Assembly: GCF_963678635.1 (NCBI RefSeq)
Contig: NC_087067.1
Coordinates: forward strand, 38,909,682-38,973,681
Source: Symsagittifera roscoffensis
Taxonomy: Eukaryota; Xenacoelomorpha; Acoela; Convolutidae
Direction of reading: 5' to 3'
DNA length: 64,000 nt
The notes under the pieces were generated by a model. It did no database searches and was not told where the DNA came from. It saw only the letters and a list, made by a program, of their open reading frames with translations. How positions within the stretch are numbered: the first letter of the stretch is position 1; the number at the start of each line of letters is the position of its first letter. This document shows, piece after piece, positions 41,201 to 50,707 of this stretch. Position numbers and translations under genes: made by a program.

Positions 41201-43794
41201 AACATTTTTCTAACACAGTCGAAGCGGAGCATCGCATCACTTGCGATAGCACAAAAATAGCATTGCAAGCTAGCAGACAGGAAAAGAAAGAAGAGCCACG
41301 AAATCCAAAGAAAATGGAAACATTTTCGAAGAAACCATAACTAACAAAATTCAAAAAATTGCCAGGAATAATGTTCTATTTTCGGAGAACACGCCCAGAA
41401 ACACATTAGACGGCGTTTAATGAAAATTCAAAATAAAATTATCGAGCAAAAATAAAATTGTTGTCATGAAAAACTTTGAACTATAAATTCTATTCTAAGA
41501 TTTTTAAACTTTTTTGGCGATCCGGAGGAAAGCATACAAAGCATAAGCAAAACATTCGAATTCATGGCTAGTAGAATTAAAAATTGAAGGAGTAGAAGAA
41601 AAAAGCAACCAATAGCAACTACAATGAAAACTGCATACAGCAAAAAAAATTCTGAAATATGGCAACTAAGCTGACAAAACATAAGCAGACAAAAAATAAG
41701 CCGACAATTTTTTTCGAAACGGAATAATTCCCGTTTGAAAAAAGAACAGGTATTGGGCAAATTTGACCTCAGGACCTTTGCCGCCCTAGGCGTATTCGTG
41801 ATCTCCAGACTAAGTGTGTCGTTGACGCTTAGAAAATTGAATTCATTATGAACCAAGATTCCACGTGATTCAAATGATTCTGTTAAACAAGTTGTTAGCC
41901 CGAAAAAAGTCTATATACCGATTTGATAACGCTTGCTAATCCCTATTTAAATAACCACCCTATAAATACCTTCGTTATAACTTCAAAATTATCTACCTGG
42001 AACTTGTACAATAGGCGCATTGTCAAAGTACTCGGCGAACATGTGGATGTTGATTGTGGCAGACATGAGGACCAGTTTCATCTCCCTCCTCACTTTCAAC
42101 AGACTCTTCAGGATGCCGAGAAGAAAATCGGTGGTGAGATGTCTCTCGTGCACTTCATCAAGTACTACCACATTGTACAGGTCAAGGTCAGGGGATCCCT
42201 TTAATTCAAAACAACAGTATGTTACAGCGAAAACATCCAATATACAGTTCAGAACTAATGAATTATTAATACAGCACAAACTTGAAATATATTTACAGAA
42301 ATTTTTTTCAAATAGCTTATTTATGTTTTTGTGGGCATAGCAAGAAAGGGTAAAAGCAAACTTACTCAATTAAAGTTGACTCTTCATTTCAACGACTAAC
42401 AACATTTTCCTTAGAACAATTAACTGATAAATTTTATATGATAGTTTTTTTTTGAAAATTGTGAAAAAATGGAAAATTTCATTTTTTGAAAAATATATAG
42501 CCACTTCTAAGCTAATCCTGACAACGATAATCGATAAACAAAATAATTGCTCAACTGACCTGAATCTGTCTGAGCAGAACCCCCTCCGTCAGAAACAGAA
42601 TCCGTGTGTGAGCATTCTTGCATGTCTCGAATCGTATCTGGTATCCGACATCCTCCCCATAATTATTAAACGTCTCATAGGCGACTCGTTTGGCCAACGA
42701 CACACAAGCTATTCTTCTCGGCTGAGTGCAGGCTATCTTCGTGTACCCTGCTTCCATCAAGTACTGAGGCAATTGGGTGCTCTTTCCACAGCCAGTGTCG
42801 CCTGCCACGATCGAAACCTGAAAACTAATCAAAATAAAATCACGATATTTGTTCGGGCTTGTTCGCTCCTTTTGCCTTTAGCGCACAGAAAAATCTAAAA
42901 CATAATGTCGTTATAAGAAATAAATGGCACTAATGACTGGTCTCAAAATTTCAAAAAATTACCCCGTCACTGTACATACAGAAGAGCAAATCTCAAATAT
43001 CAGAAACGATCTACGACTTTTCGGCAGAAAAAAAACTACTTAAGGTAAACCAACCTGATTATTTCTGATTGTTTCCAGCACCTGGTCTCTGAACTTGTAA
43101 ATCGGCAGCTGTTTCTTCGCACTCTCAACCTTCTCAATCCTTTGAGTTTCCCTCTTCTGGGCGAAGTCAAAGTAGAGAACTAATGCGTTAGTGAGATGGC
43201 GACCTTCATCCGGAGCTGCGTTCCTGATGATCTCAGTTTGCGACTGTGATAGGTAGTCATTGCGAATTGCGTTCACTCTTGATTCCATTTTCAATTCCAA
43301 TTCTAAAGAATAAAAGAAGAATATGCAAAAAGATATTCAAGTTTTCATTGAAGCGTTTTCCGAACAAAAAATTGGCAAAAACATTGCACGGAAGCCAGTA
43401 TTTTTTTCACGAGTACAAATTAAACCATTTTCAGATATCACTGAAGTAATTTGAACTAGAACACAAATTGGGATCATTTTGCTTCATAAAAGTGCAACCG
43501 GAGAACTCTCATCAACATAAGGTGCACAACAATATTATTAACAAACGCTCAATTTTTGCAAAATGTCGCAAAACTTGATTTGAAATAATACTAAAAATTA
43601 AAACCTTTGCGTTGGTTGCTCGATACTTTCTTCCCGTGCAGTTGATCCATGTATTTCACGTAGAACTTCCAGAAGTCATCGAAGTTGACTTCGTGTTCAC
43701 CCACAGCCCCAACCGACTGGGTTGAGTTCTGGAACAGTTTGCTCTGACACACTGCGTAGTGCACTCTGTCTTTCCTGCTACGGACAGATGTCAT
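30639..43794 (-). CDS. DHX34: DHX34 RNA helicase, whole gene (10 exons)
   Basis: DExH-box ATPase of the nonsense-mediated mRNA decay pathway (known to scaffold UPF1 with SMG1). The join 43794-43605, 43302-43055, 42817-42560, 42198-41997, 40770-40553, 39831-39623, 38839-38673, 36333-36092, 35773-35590, 32218-30639 gives 1165 aa, against about 1140 in human, with GT-AG ends and agreeing phases throughout. Motifs: Walker [10 protein letters not shown] (152-160), DEVH (246-249, the DHX34 variant of DEAH), SAT (278-280), [24 protein letters not shown] (split by intron 7), then winged-helix, ratchet and OB-like regions. The last exon ends in two cysteine/histidine zinc-finger-like motifs, matching the C-terminal finger region of DHX34. 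Acceptor-like CTTCAG 7 nt before the ATG (the same bases could also be read as a donor). Confidence 0.94.
33395..33475 (-). repeat. tRNA-like SINE head (degenerate)
   Basis: Plus CCGACCGGATTCGAGCCCAGG is the complement of a B-box-like TCGAATCCGG followed by CGGGAGCC; a degenerate D-arm-like part lies near 33455. Confidence 0.4.
33505..35375 (+). mobile_element. Candidate hairpin-capped composite repeat
   Basis: Left end: GCGAAGC-GGCA-GCTTCGC hairpin (33512-33529) then AAACACTAGC. Interior: satellite units from 33980 to 34790 and the shared tail (CATACATTTTCATAAAACC at 34989). Right end: GATTTGATAACGCTTGC-TACTC-GCAAGCGT with a perfect 8-bp stem at 35352-35372 (ACGCTTGC/GCAAGCGT). Ends recur singly elsewhere. 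Whether it moved as one unit is inference. Confidence 0.45.
33980..34790 (+). repeat. Satellite-like array, ~165-bp period
   Basis: About four to five degenerate units; TGACTTTTCCGAGGGC at 34270, AGACTTTTCCGAGGAC at 34432, TTATTCCGAGGCCC at 34619, each followed by GGGGAGCTT, ATTAAACCCAC and a GGTTAGTTTTCGA-type block. Same family as 20160-21610. Confidence 0.65.
35590..35773 (-). CDS. DHX34: DHX34 exon 9
   Basis: Acceptor TTTGGTGCAG before 35773, donor AAGG/GTGAGG after 35590. [18 protein letters not shown] then [20 protein letters not shown], the helicase-associated ratchet region (family LTPLG-LLA-LPVD--IGK-L). Ends after the first base of an Asp codon completed by exon 10. Confidence 0.94.
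36092..36333 (-). CDS. DHX34: DHX34 exon 8, end of motif VI
   Basis: Acceptor TTGTTTCAAG before 36333, perfect donor GTAAGT after 36092. [19 protein letters not shown] completes helicase motif VI (arginine finger), followed by [16 protein letters not shown] and FPFLEAP. Confidence 0.95.
37013..37403 (-). repeat. Local duplication copy 1, with tRNA-derived SINE
   Basis: Aligns with 37738-38133: AATGAATAGTAAA, a T-run, AACTGGGTATTTTAGGTGGT, GGTAGGATTTAACT, TTGAAGGGCTAACTGC, then on minus the tRNA-like head (B-box complement GGGTTCGATCCTGTGACC at 37255, D-arm near 37310) and the AGAACAGATGCTATG block. Confidence 0.7.
37738..38133 (-). repeat. Local duplication copy 2, with tRNA-derived SINE
   Basis: Partner of 37013-37403, offset about 725-730 bp, with a few substitutions and small indels. 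The region between (37404-37737) is not repeated. Confidence 0.7.
38673..38839 (-). CDS. DHX34: DHX34 exon 7, motif V
   Basis: Acceptor GTGTATTTAG before 38839, donor AAAAG/GTGCCA after 38673. [17 protein letters not shown] (motif V), [25 protein letters not shown], where motif VI begins and is finished by exon 8. Confidence 0.95.
39623..39831 (-). CDS. DHX34: DHX34 exon 6, motif IV region
   Basis: Acceptor GGGTTATTCAG before 39831, donor GTCAG/GTTGGG after 39623. [20 protein letters not shown] then LSGINEI, and [18 protein letters not shown], the RecA2 opening. Split Arg codon joins exon 7. Confidence 0.94.
40378..40510 (-). repeat. tRNA-derived SINE with GC-rich tail
   Basis: Minus strand: B-box GGGTTCGAATCCC near 40483, then ACCGCCTCCTCG, GGCAAATTAGATGACA, GCCGGGGGCTAATAAAAA. 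The last half matches 61700-61853 on plus in order and spacing (CGCCTCCTC, GGATGACA, GGCCGGGGGCAAATAAA). Its head starts only about 43 bp inside the intron after DHX34 exon 5. Confidence 0.65.
40553..40770 (-). CDS. DHX34: DHX34 exon 5
   Basis: Acceptor TTTAATTCAG before 40770, donor CAA/GTTCGA after 40553 (weak but phase-correct). [11 protein letters not shown] corresponds to RLFPI-V-YQP of the family. The following 55 residues are a poorly conserved Ser/Glu/Lys/Arg-rich insert between RecA1 and RecA2, longer than in human. Ends VQPFIQ. Confidence 0.82.
41997..42198 (-). CDS. DHX34: DHX34 exon 4, DEVH and SAT motifs
   Basis: Acceptor TTGAATTAAAG before 42198, donor CCAG/GTAGAT after 41997. 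[18 protein letters not shown] carries motif II (DEVH) and LVLMSATIN motif III, ending IVQVPG. Confidence 0.96.
42560..42817 (-). CDS. DHX34: DHX34 exon 3, Walker A
   Basis: Acceptor TTAGTTTTCAG before 42817, donor TTCAG/GTCAGT after 42560, both phase 0. [20 protein letters not shown] (motif I), [16 protein letters not shown] (motif Ia), [19 protein letters not shown] (motif Ib). Confidence 0.97.
43055..43302 (-). CDS. DHX34: DHX34 exon 2
   Basis: Acceptor TATTCTTTAG before 43302, donor ATCAG/GTTGGT after 43055. About 82 residues including [12 protein letters not shown] and [18 protein letters not shown], equivalent to LLHYLDFGQK and LPI-QYGNRILQTLKEHQ immediately N-terminal to the helicase core. 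Confidence 0.93.
43605..43794 (-). CDS. DHX34: DHX34 exon 1 (start)
   Basis: ATG at 43794-43792, donor CAAAG/GTTTTA after 43605. 63 residues with [17 protein letters not shown], resembling CQKFWTFFERLQRF in vertebrates. This is the first in-frame ATG; an earlier upstream exon cannot be excluded but vertebrate N-termini are of similar length. Confidence 0.82.
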
Positions 43795-44859
43795 GACTAA
43801 CCTGAAGTCATTGTTTTAATTTTAAACGACAAGTATAATAGACCAGTTGATGCAACAAATTCAAAAAATCCTCAGGTACTTTGTCGTAAGAAACTGAATA
43901 CAAAATCCTTCATAAATGTAAGTGGCAGTCTATTTGATGGCAAAAGTAATTCTTTGAGAAATCTAATGTTGTTACAAATCTGTCTTGTAGAAGTGTAGGT
44001 AGTCGGCCAAAAAAGTCCCAGACAAAAAATAAGGAAAGCAAACATTCAAAATCACAAAATCAGATATTTTATAAATGTAGCCAATTGATGACCAATAATA
44101 AGCACAGAAATTTAAAACCAGATGGCTTCCAAAAATCTTGTTTTTTAAAGCCAGGAGCTCTAGACATTGTTAAATCTAGTTAAAATCATGCTTCATAAAA
44201 CCAGGGGCAGACCCACCCCCCTCTCAGCAAAAGGATTTGACCGCCGCGTTGCCCAAAGGGTCCCCATAGGTATTATTTTACGACATGAATTTCCGGCTAT
44301 TCGACCTACAATTTTTTTTGCTGATAAACTTGAACTTTGAGAGGGGACCGAGCACGGAAAAATGCCGATTATAGGTCAAAACCTTCCAAAAACCTTCCAT
44401 AAACGGCATTTTAGGCTGACTTCATAGCAAACTTCCTGCAGCGCAGTCTTTGCAGTGTGTGTTTTTAGACAGCCCCTTCGACAAAATACTAAATCTGAAC
44501 CTGCATAGAACACTTGTATTCTCTCCATTTTTGGTGACATTGAATAAGCGCCATTTATAATAGTGCTGATTTAAATTATCCGGACAAAACGAATAAAACT
44601 CATTATTCTCAAGTTGATTTGACTTCAGACAATAATTTTGAAGCAAAACTTTTTAGAACGTTTCGCAGAAATTATTTTGAGAAATTTATTTTGAAAACTT
44701 CTGGTGCAAAAATTTATTGTGAAAACAGGTCATTTTTGGCTGTTTCTATTCAACCAAAACGTACGAGAAAATGCGGTTTCAATTGTAGACAAATCTATAT
44801 CAAATTAGATCCGTCGGTGTATGCGAATGGAGTTTTGAACTAGAGAGGCGTATTTACAA

Positions 44860-46931
44860 GCAGAATCGTCGTCACGGGTCAAACGTGCTCTAACGAAGAG
44901 AGTACGGGAAGTCAAAGCTATCAGTGTCGGCGATAGCGTGTTCTATAAGAAGAAAAATGGCGAGGACCGGCTACAGTACAGGGAATAAACGGTCAGCAAG
45001 TTTTCATGAAGCACGGAGGAAACAGTATAAGCGTACATTTGACCAAGGTCAGAAGCATTCACTGTCCTATGTTTTATGGCGACGATGTCGTAAATTTCTT
45101 GAGAGACACAGCTTCCACTATCTCGGATGCGACAAACACCAAACACGATGAAGTGGACAAAGATTTGTCCAATGAAAGCGACGGAGAAGCTGATAGTGAC
45201 GAGGATTTTTTCCCCGAGAATACTGATCACCAACCACAGAAGTCAGAAGTAGAGATATCCACAGATTTTGCCCCTCTCGTTCCGCAGTCCAACACGGAAC
45301 GGTGTCCGAAGCGTGGAGATGTGGTTAAAATAGGTGAAAATGCACCAGAAGAACGTGAATGTGTCATTCTTGGCAGATCTGGCAAGGCTAGTGGACGGCA
45401 CAACTTCTGGTTCAACGTAGAATATCCAACCTCACTCGTAAACAGGAGTCGATAGACTTCAGCAAAGTAAACTGGGACACCGTCGAGACCAACACGGTGT
45501 TCATGACAGCCACTGAGGATGTTCTTGAGAAAGCCAAGACTGAAGATTACGAAAAACTGTGATTCTGGGACGTTTTTGAATAAATACAAGACATTGGCCA
45601 ACGAAAAGTTTCATCTCGATGGGTTTATTCCGAGAAAAATGACGGGAAAGTTAAAGCCAGACTCGTGGCGCGAGGCTTCGAAGACGCTGAAAGGTCAAAC
45701 TTGGTCATGTACTCTCCTCTCCTACTTGCAGAGATACGTTCAGAGCTTATCTTGCGGTCGCCAATACAATGAGGAAGTGGATTTTCAGGAGCCTAGACGT
45801 AACAAGTGCGTTTTTACAGGCACACACAAGAAGTGTGATTCTTCAGCCACCGAAAGAGCTCCGACGAGAGGGCTTCGCTTGGAAACATCAAAAAATCATT
45901 CTATGGACTTGTTGATGCCCCAAGAATGTGGTATCTCCACCTACGTGATTTTCTCGAACAAAGAAACTGCGTGAAATCAAAGTTTGATTCGTGTTTGTTC
46001 ATCCAGAGAGACAATTCTGGAGTTTCTGGGGCTCTGGTTATTCATGTGGCTGATATCTGTTACGTGGGGAATGACAGTTTTGTGTCCTCTGTGATAACTA
46101 ACACCACTCAAAACTGAGTTTTCAGTTCGTGCTGAGGCTGAATTATCCTTCAGGTATCTAGGCCTGGAACTAGCTAGAGGTGAAAACGGGAGTTTGATCG
46201 TTGACCAGGGTCACTATGTGTCAAAAGTCGAAGAAGTGGACTTATCTGCGGTTAAAGTTGGCGAAGAAGCTGCACATTTGCAAGAAATACTGGGAAAACT
46301 ACTCTGGGTTGCCACCCAAAGTCGACCAGATATCAATTTTGACGTAATCTATCTGTAAAACTACGTGAAAACTGCGTCAAAAACAGAACTGAGAATGTCC
46401 AATAAGGTTGTTAGACGCCTGGATCATACTACTGTCTCGAGACTGGTTTTCCCAGATTTCAAAATAACCGAAAATGGCGTGATTTTGTCCTGTTCCGATG
46501 CCTCATTGAACAACTTGGCCGACGGGGGCACATAAGCCGGGTTTTTAGTTTTATTAGTTGACCTGAAGACCCTAAAATTGTCCATATTGAATTGGAAGTC
46601 CTATAGACTGAAGCGCGTAGTTCGCAGTACGCTTGCCGCTGAAATGATCGCCAGTGCTGATGCACTGGATTCTGCCTTCTTGTCCAAAGAATAATCGGGG
46701 ACATATGTGGCTACAGTTTGAGGATAACCTCTATCGTAGACAACAAATCCCTGGTGGATTCGATCTATTCAACTAAAAATATCGTTGACAAACGTTTACG
46801 GGTCGAACTGGGCTACCTGAGAAATTTTGTCGCAAGAAGAGTAACTAAGTTTGTCTGGGTTCCTACAAGATATCAACTAGCCGACTGTCTGACAAAGTCA
46901 TCGAAGAAACTGGCCGAAACCTTGCTAGAGT
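44860..46931 (+). pseudogene. Ty1/copia-type retrotransposon polyprotein remnant
   Basis: Plus strand with many stops and frame changes. Seen in order: integrase C-terminal block ESSSRVKRALTKRVRE and VGDSVFYKKKNG (44860-44965), MKHGGNSISVHLTKVRSI (45006-45060), an acidic linker, reverse transcriptase start KVKARLVARGFEDAERSNL near 45650, a YVGN-type active-site region near 46060, and RNase H VDNKSLVDSIYSTKNIVDKR with LADCLTK at 46730-46890. The integrase end resembles GalEa-like copia elements of marine animals; that clade call is inference. No protease, gag or 5' LTR was recognised, so it is 5'-truncated and dead. Confidence 0.85.
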
Positions 46932-47810
46932 GACTACAAAACAATAAACTGCCTTTGTTTTATCGGGAGAATATTGATCTGTTCGTTGGAAATGCGAAAC
47001 TGCAAGAGAAAGAGTGAAAGAAACGTGTTCTGCCTTTAATTCTGTTAAAATTGAGTCCAGTACATATAAATTGTTATTGTGCATTGTCTATTGGAACCTG
47101 ATCTAAACTACATTTTATGATTGGATAAATTAGATATTTTACCACTGTAAAGTATTTAATATTAACCAATCATGATCCATCTAACTAACAACCCACTTAT
47201 TTGTAAGTGCTGGAATTACTTGTAATTTCAGCACCAGAGAGATTTGAATTTAACTTAGAAATTAGTTGACTCTCCAAGAAGACTTCAGCAACCGCAAGAA
47301 ACCAGTATACCCTAGATCTATTGAGCCTAGCAGAGACTAGTTAAACACCCTGAGACTAGATAGTATAAGAGTAAGATTAGGATCGGTATTAGACTAAGAA
47401 GTTGCACGAATCTATCCGGCCGAAAATAAGTTAGCGTGACGAGCAGACGGTGTACCCTATCCGAAATTACTCTATGAGTTAACCACCTCGGTTATAACTC
47501 ACTATGTGTGTTTTTGAGTGTAAAGTGTGATAACATATTCATTTTGAGCCATCTTCACGGAAGTATTCAGTTTTCATTGGTGATAACATATTCAATTCCA
47601 TTGTGCTTGTGCTGCTCATTCATTAACGCGTTACACACGTGTTAAAGGAATTGTGCAGGTGCTTATTACGGTTAATCAATTTATACCATATTCATTTCAA
47701 GTGCTGTGATAGACGTGTCAATCATATTAAAATACCGTGAGATTGTTAATTAATGTCATGCTTATTGTTCCAGATTGAGTTGGGTTAATATTATATTCTG
47801 TACAAGGTCA
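46932..47810 (+). other. Possible 3' LTR / downstream zone of copia remnant
   Basis: A purine-rich run (AAGAGAAAGAGTGAAAG, about 46999-47017) follows the RNase H end, as a polypurine tract would. 47040-47800 is non-coding and distinct in composition. With no 5' LTR to compare, the LTR borders cannot be set. Confidence 0.3.
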
Positions 47811-48269
47811 ACTGTTTTCAAAACTTTGGGCCCGAAATTCAAAAAATTGCACAACAAATTGCCTGATCAAATTCTGCTTAAAATCCAAGACAGTTTTGTC
47901 GTCATCTTTTTTGTCTTGAGTCAACCCACATCGACAAAAACGTGTTTTAAAATTCAAGTTTCATTCACTTCACAAAAAGTAACCGAAAGCAAAAACTTAT
48001 AACCGAATTTTCTCTACACAGAAGTATTATTACGAAATTTCATCTTTGTTTTCTCACGGCCGTAATGGTATCAATATGACACAACTCAATTCCACCAGAA
48101 ATTTTGTTGGTTCACCTGATTTTGGGTTGATATCACACTCAATTGCTGCGTTTTTGAATCAAACATAGCCAACAGAAGGTTGGAAAAGTGTAAAACAACA
48201 AAGAAATCGAAAAAAAATTGCTTTAAATTTGTCAAACTGAGATTTATATTTTTAAAATTAATCAAAAAT

Positions 48270-48600
48270 TAGACACAGAGGTCAAGCTGGGTTTCGCAAT
48301 GAAAACACAAAAAAACTATCTATATAAAGTGAAATAAGAAAGGATAGAAATAAGCCTCGAGTTGGTAAAACTTCGATAACTATGGGCTTCGAGCCAGCGG
48401 CCCCGAGAGTTGGAGTCTCAACCCTGCCCTCTGGGCCACAAACGTTTAACAACCGGCAAACACTAGTCACAAAAAAGGCAGCTACAAATTCTATCGAAAT
48501 CCCAATGCTATGCAGCAAATGTGGCACCAAATGCAAATAGACACAATTTCGCAATTAATAGTTTTGCCACTAATTTTGCATCTAATTAATTGAAAGCATA
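48270..48600 (-). repeat. tRNA-derived SINE copy (Trp-like head)
   Basis: Plus start CACAGAGGTCAAGCTGG. Minus strand: TGGCCCAGAGGG (A-box-like) near 48440, CCA at the anticodon position, TGGCTCGAAGCCC (B-box-like) near 48390. A right-end hairpin ACACTAATGC/TATGCTAGTGT is near 48870-48897, after unrelated AT-rich sequence. Confidence 0.55.
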
Positions 48601-49352
48601 AAGCCATATTATATATAAATTAAGCATTTCAAAAAATTGCGAAACTTGGAGTTAGAAAATTTCTGAGATCGAGTTTTTATGATTGATATTTGTTTGAGAC
48701 AAATAGTTTTTTTTCGGTTCAATTGATGAATTTAAAATGTATCAACTGTGTTAACTTTTTTAATTTGCGAATGTCAAAGCAAATGCAATCAAAAAGCCGT
48801 AAAGTTGCCCCGAAACTGGCACCAATATAAGCGAATTAGGTTTAAAAAAAGAATAGTCGTAGCTTAACACTAATGCTCACTTAAGTATGCTAGTGTAAAA
48901 ACTGGATCAATAGGCAAATTTCCTATTCCTTTCGGAAATCAAAAAATTTAAGTCATCTTTCGAAACTAGAGGTCGTTGTTTTTCGCGCCGTTTCCGCTTT
49001 CGAAATTGGAGCGCAACTTACCAAAACTTTAGCTGATGAACTTGAATTGAACTCAAAAAAAGCATAAATACGTAACTGCATTCATAAATACAATTAAATA
49101 TATGAATGCACTTCCGTAGTTATTATGCACTCTCGCTTTTATATACTTTAAAAAATCAGTTGCAAGAACCACAGAATATTCCAACTAGAAAATAATGCTT
49201 AGCAAGTTAGCATAAATTATTATTTTTAATAAAATTAGTTAGTTTGATGTTTTGCATATTTTCAGTCGTTTTCTTTTGTGGCGAGAAGTTTTAAAGAGGA
49301 TTCAAAAATAAGGCAACAATGTACCTGAAAAAAAGCCAACAGAAAGTCGGAA

Positions 49353-49710
49353 AAGAGTCAATGAACGCAAGTGAATCAAAAAATTATAAAATTCAACGTT
49401 TGAATTTTCAGAAAAAAAAATAGATGTCCTTCGAGCTCTTTGAATTTAAGATTGACAGTTTTTCGATAAAATCAACCGAGCTTGACAAAATTGGATTAAT
49501 AGCTAAAATTTTCATTTCGTCGGGAAATCTGATAATTAACTCCATTTTCGAATTTACCTTCCTTTAAACAAATGAAATGAACTGAACTTTAAAGGAACTC
49601 AAAATTCAAACCGCGAAATAGTAAACTTGAGCTTGAACAAAATTTAAGAATTTTTCCTGGAAAAAAAAACGCAAAAGACATCATCAATACCTCAAATTGA
49701 GCATGATTCA
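49353..49710 (+). mobile_element. MITE copy, degenerate right end
   Basis: Left end AAGAGTCAATGAACGCAAGT, interior TTCGAGCTCTTTGAATTT, CTGATAATTAACTCC, TTACCTTCCTTTAAA, AACCGCGAAATAGTAAA as in 12950-13382. The right end is diverged (TTGAGCATGATTCAGAGG). Confidence 0.55.
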
Positions 49711-49965
49711 GAGGAAGCTGCAGCAAAGCTGAGATTCTCGTACAGAAACGGGAAAAATCCAAGATGACACATTGCTCCAACAAAAAAAACAATGCTAATT
49801 GAGCTAGTACAAATTAAGAACTTTCATACTTTCTTTTGTAGTCATAAATTTTTAAAATGATTCAAAATTAGGCAAAAGGGCACCTAAAACACATCTAACT
49901 GACGCATCTAACAGTTGGAAAAGAGTGCACCTATAGGGCACCTAAAACACATCTAACAGTTGGAA

Positions 49966-50248
49966 AAGAGTTAAGGAAAATAAGTAAATAAAACAAAATA
50001 CTGACTTGACATTGAAAAATCTCAACGTTTGAATTTCCAAAAGCAAAATAGATGGCCTCTTTGAATTTCTAGAACATTTTATGATTGTCACTTTTTTGAT
50101 AAATTAACAAATAAAATGAGCTGATCTTAAAAAGAAATCAACTATCAAACCGCGAAGTTGCAACAAATTGTAAGACTTCCTGGAGAAAAAAAACAAAAAA
50201 AAATCATAGCGACCTATATAAGACTCTGAACTACATTCATTGACTCTT
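49966..50248 (+). mobile_element. MITE copy, internally deleted
   Basis: Left end AAGAGTTAAGG and right end TGAACTACATTCATTGACTC with CTATATAAGACTC before it, as in the full-length family. About 150 bp shorter than 12950-13382. Immediately left is a small tandem repeat (GGGCACCTAAAACACATCTA twice at 49885-49950). Confidence 0.6.
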
Positions 50249-50366
50249 ATTAATCAGGTTAAAACAAGTGTAAACTCAAGAATTGAAGAACGTTTTAGCA
50301 GAATAGTCCAAAAACAACATACCACAAAAGCTTTTTCTTGCAACGCTTTCTTAAATTCTTGGTTAT

Positions 50367-50372
50367 TTTATT
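50367..50372 (-). terminator. Candidate FANCM polyadenylation signal
   Basis: AATAAA on minus, 117 nt after the FANCM stop codon; an ATTAAA variant lies at about 50421-50416. Position is ordinary for a short 3' UTR. Confidence 0.4.
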
Positions 50373-50488
50373 ACCCTTAAATGAGGCACAGAAAAATTTC
50401 AAAGCAAGTAGATTTTTAATTAACAAGCTATTTCAGAGTGACAATCCAACACAAATACTGCAAATAATCAAACATTAAAAACCTATTC

Positions 50489-50707
50489 TCATTCAGAGCT
50501 ACTTGATTCACGATCAGAAGCTATAACAACTCTTCTGTGTTTCTTTCTGTGCATTGGTTTTCTTACCACTGGACTCGCGGAGCTTTTGCGCTTTCGAGCG
50601 ACACGAAATTTCTGATTAATTGAGACAGGCGAGTTCTCAACTTCTGATTCTATCTCTGTTTCTTCTCTGGAGTTGAACTTCTGCCGAGGCATCAAACGGC
50701 TCGTTAT
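50489..50707 (-). CDS. FANCM: FANCM exon (last)
   Basis: Acceptor TCTACTCTTAG before 50707. 72 codons: [11 protein letters not shown], Arg/Lys-rich [12 protein letters not shown] and [13 protein letters not shown], ending in Ser/Glu before TGA. Compares with the human stretch ending RRIILPDDSSEEEN. A possible donor GTAGCT 12 nt before the stop could lead to a further exon, but I find none. Confidence 0.75.
   Translation of the reverse strand: MTSRLMPRQKFNSREETEIESEVENSPVSINQKFRVARKRKSSASPVVRKPMHRKKHRRVVIASDRESSSSE

Larger units (their letters stand above)
43795..50366. other. Intergenic region between FANCM and DHX34
   Basis: 6.6 kb. Holds the copia-type remnant (44860-46931) with a possible 3' LTR zone after it, a SINE (48270-48600), and two MITE copies (49353-49710, 49966-50248). 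43800-44850 (upstream of DHX34) shows no gene. 47850-48150 and 48900-49250 unassigned. Confidence 0.6.

Noticed and set aside
45227-45601. 124-codon minus-strand ORF in the copia region
   Set aside because: It is antisense to a recognisable plus-strand integrase/linker reading and has no own similarity.
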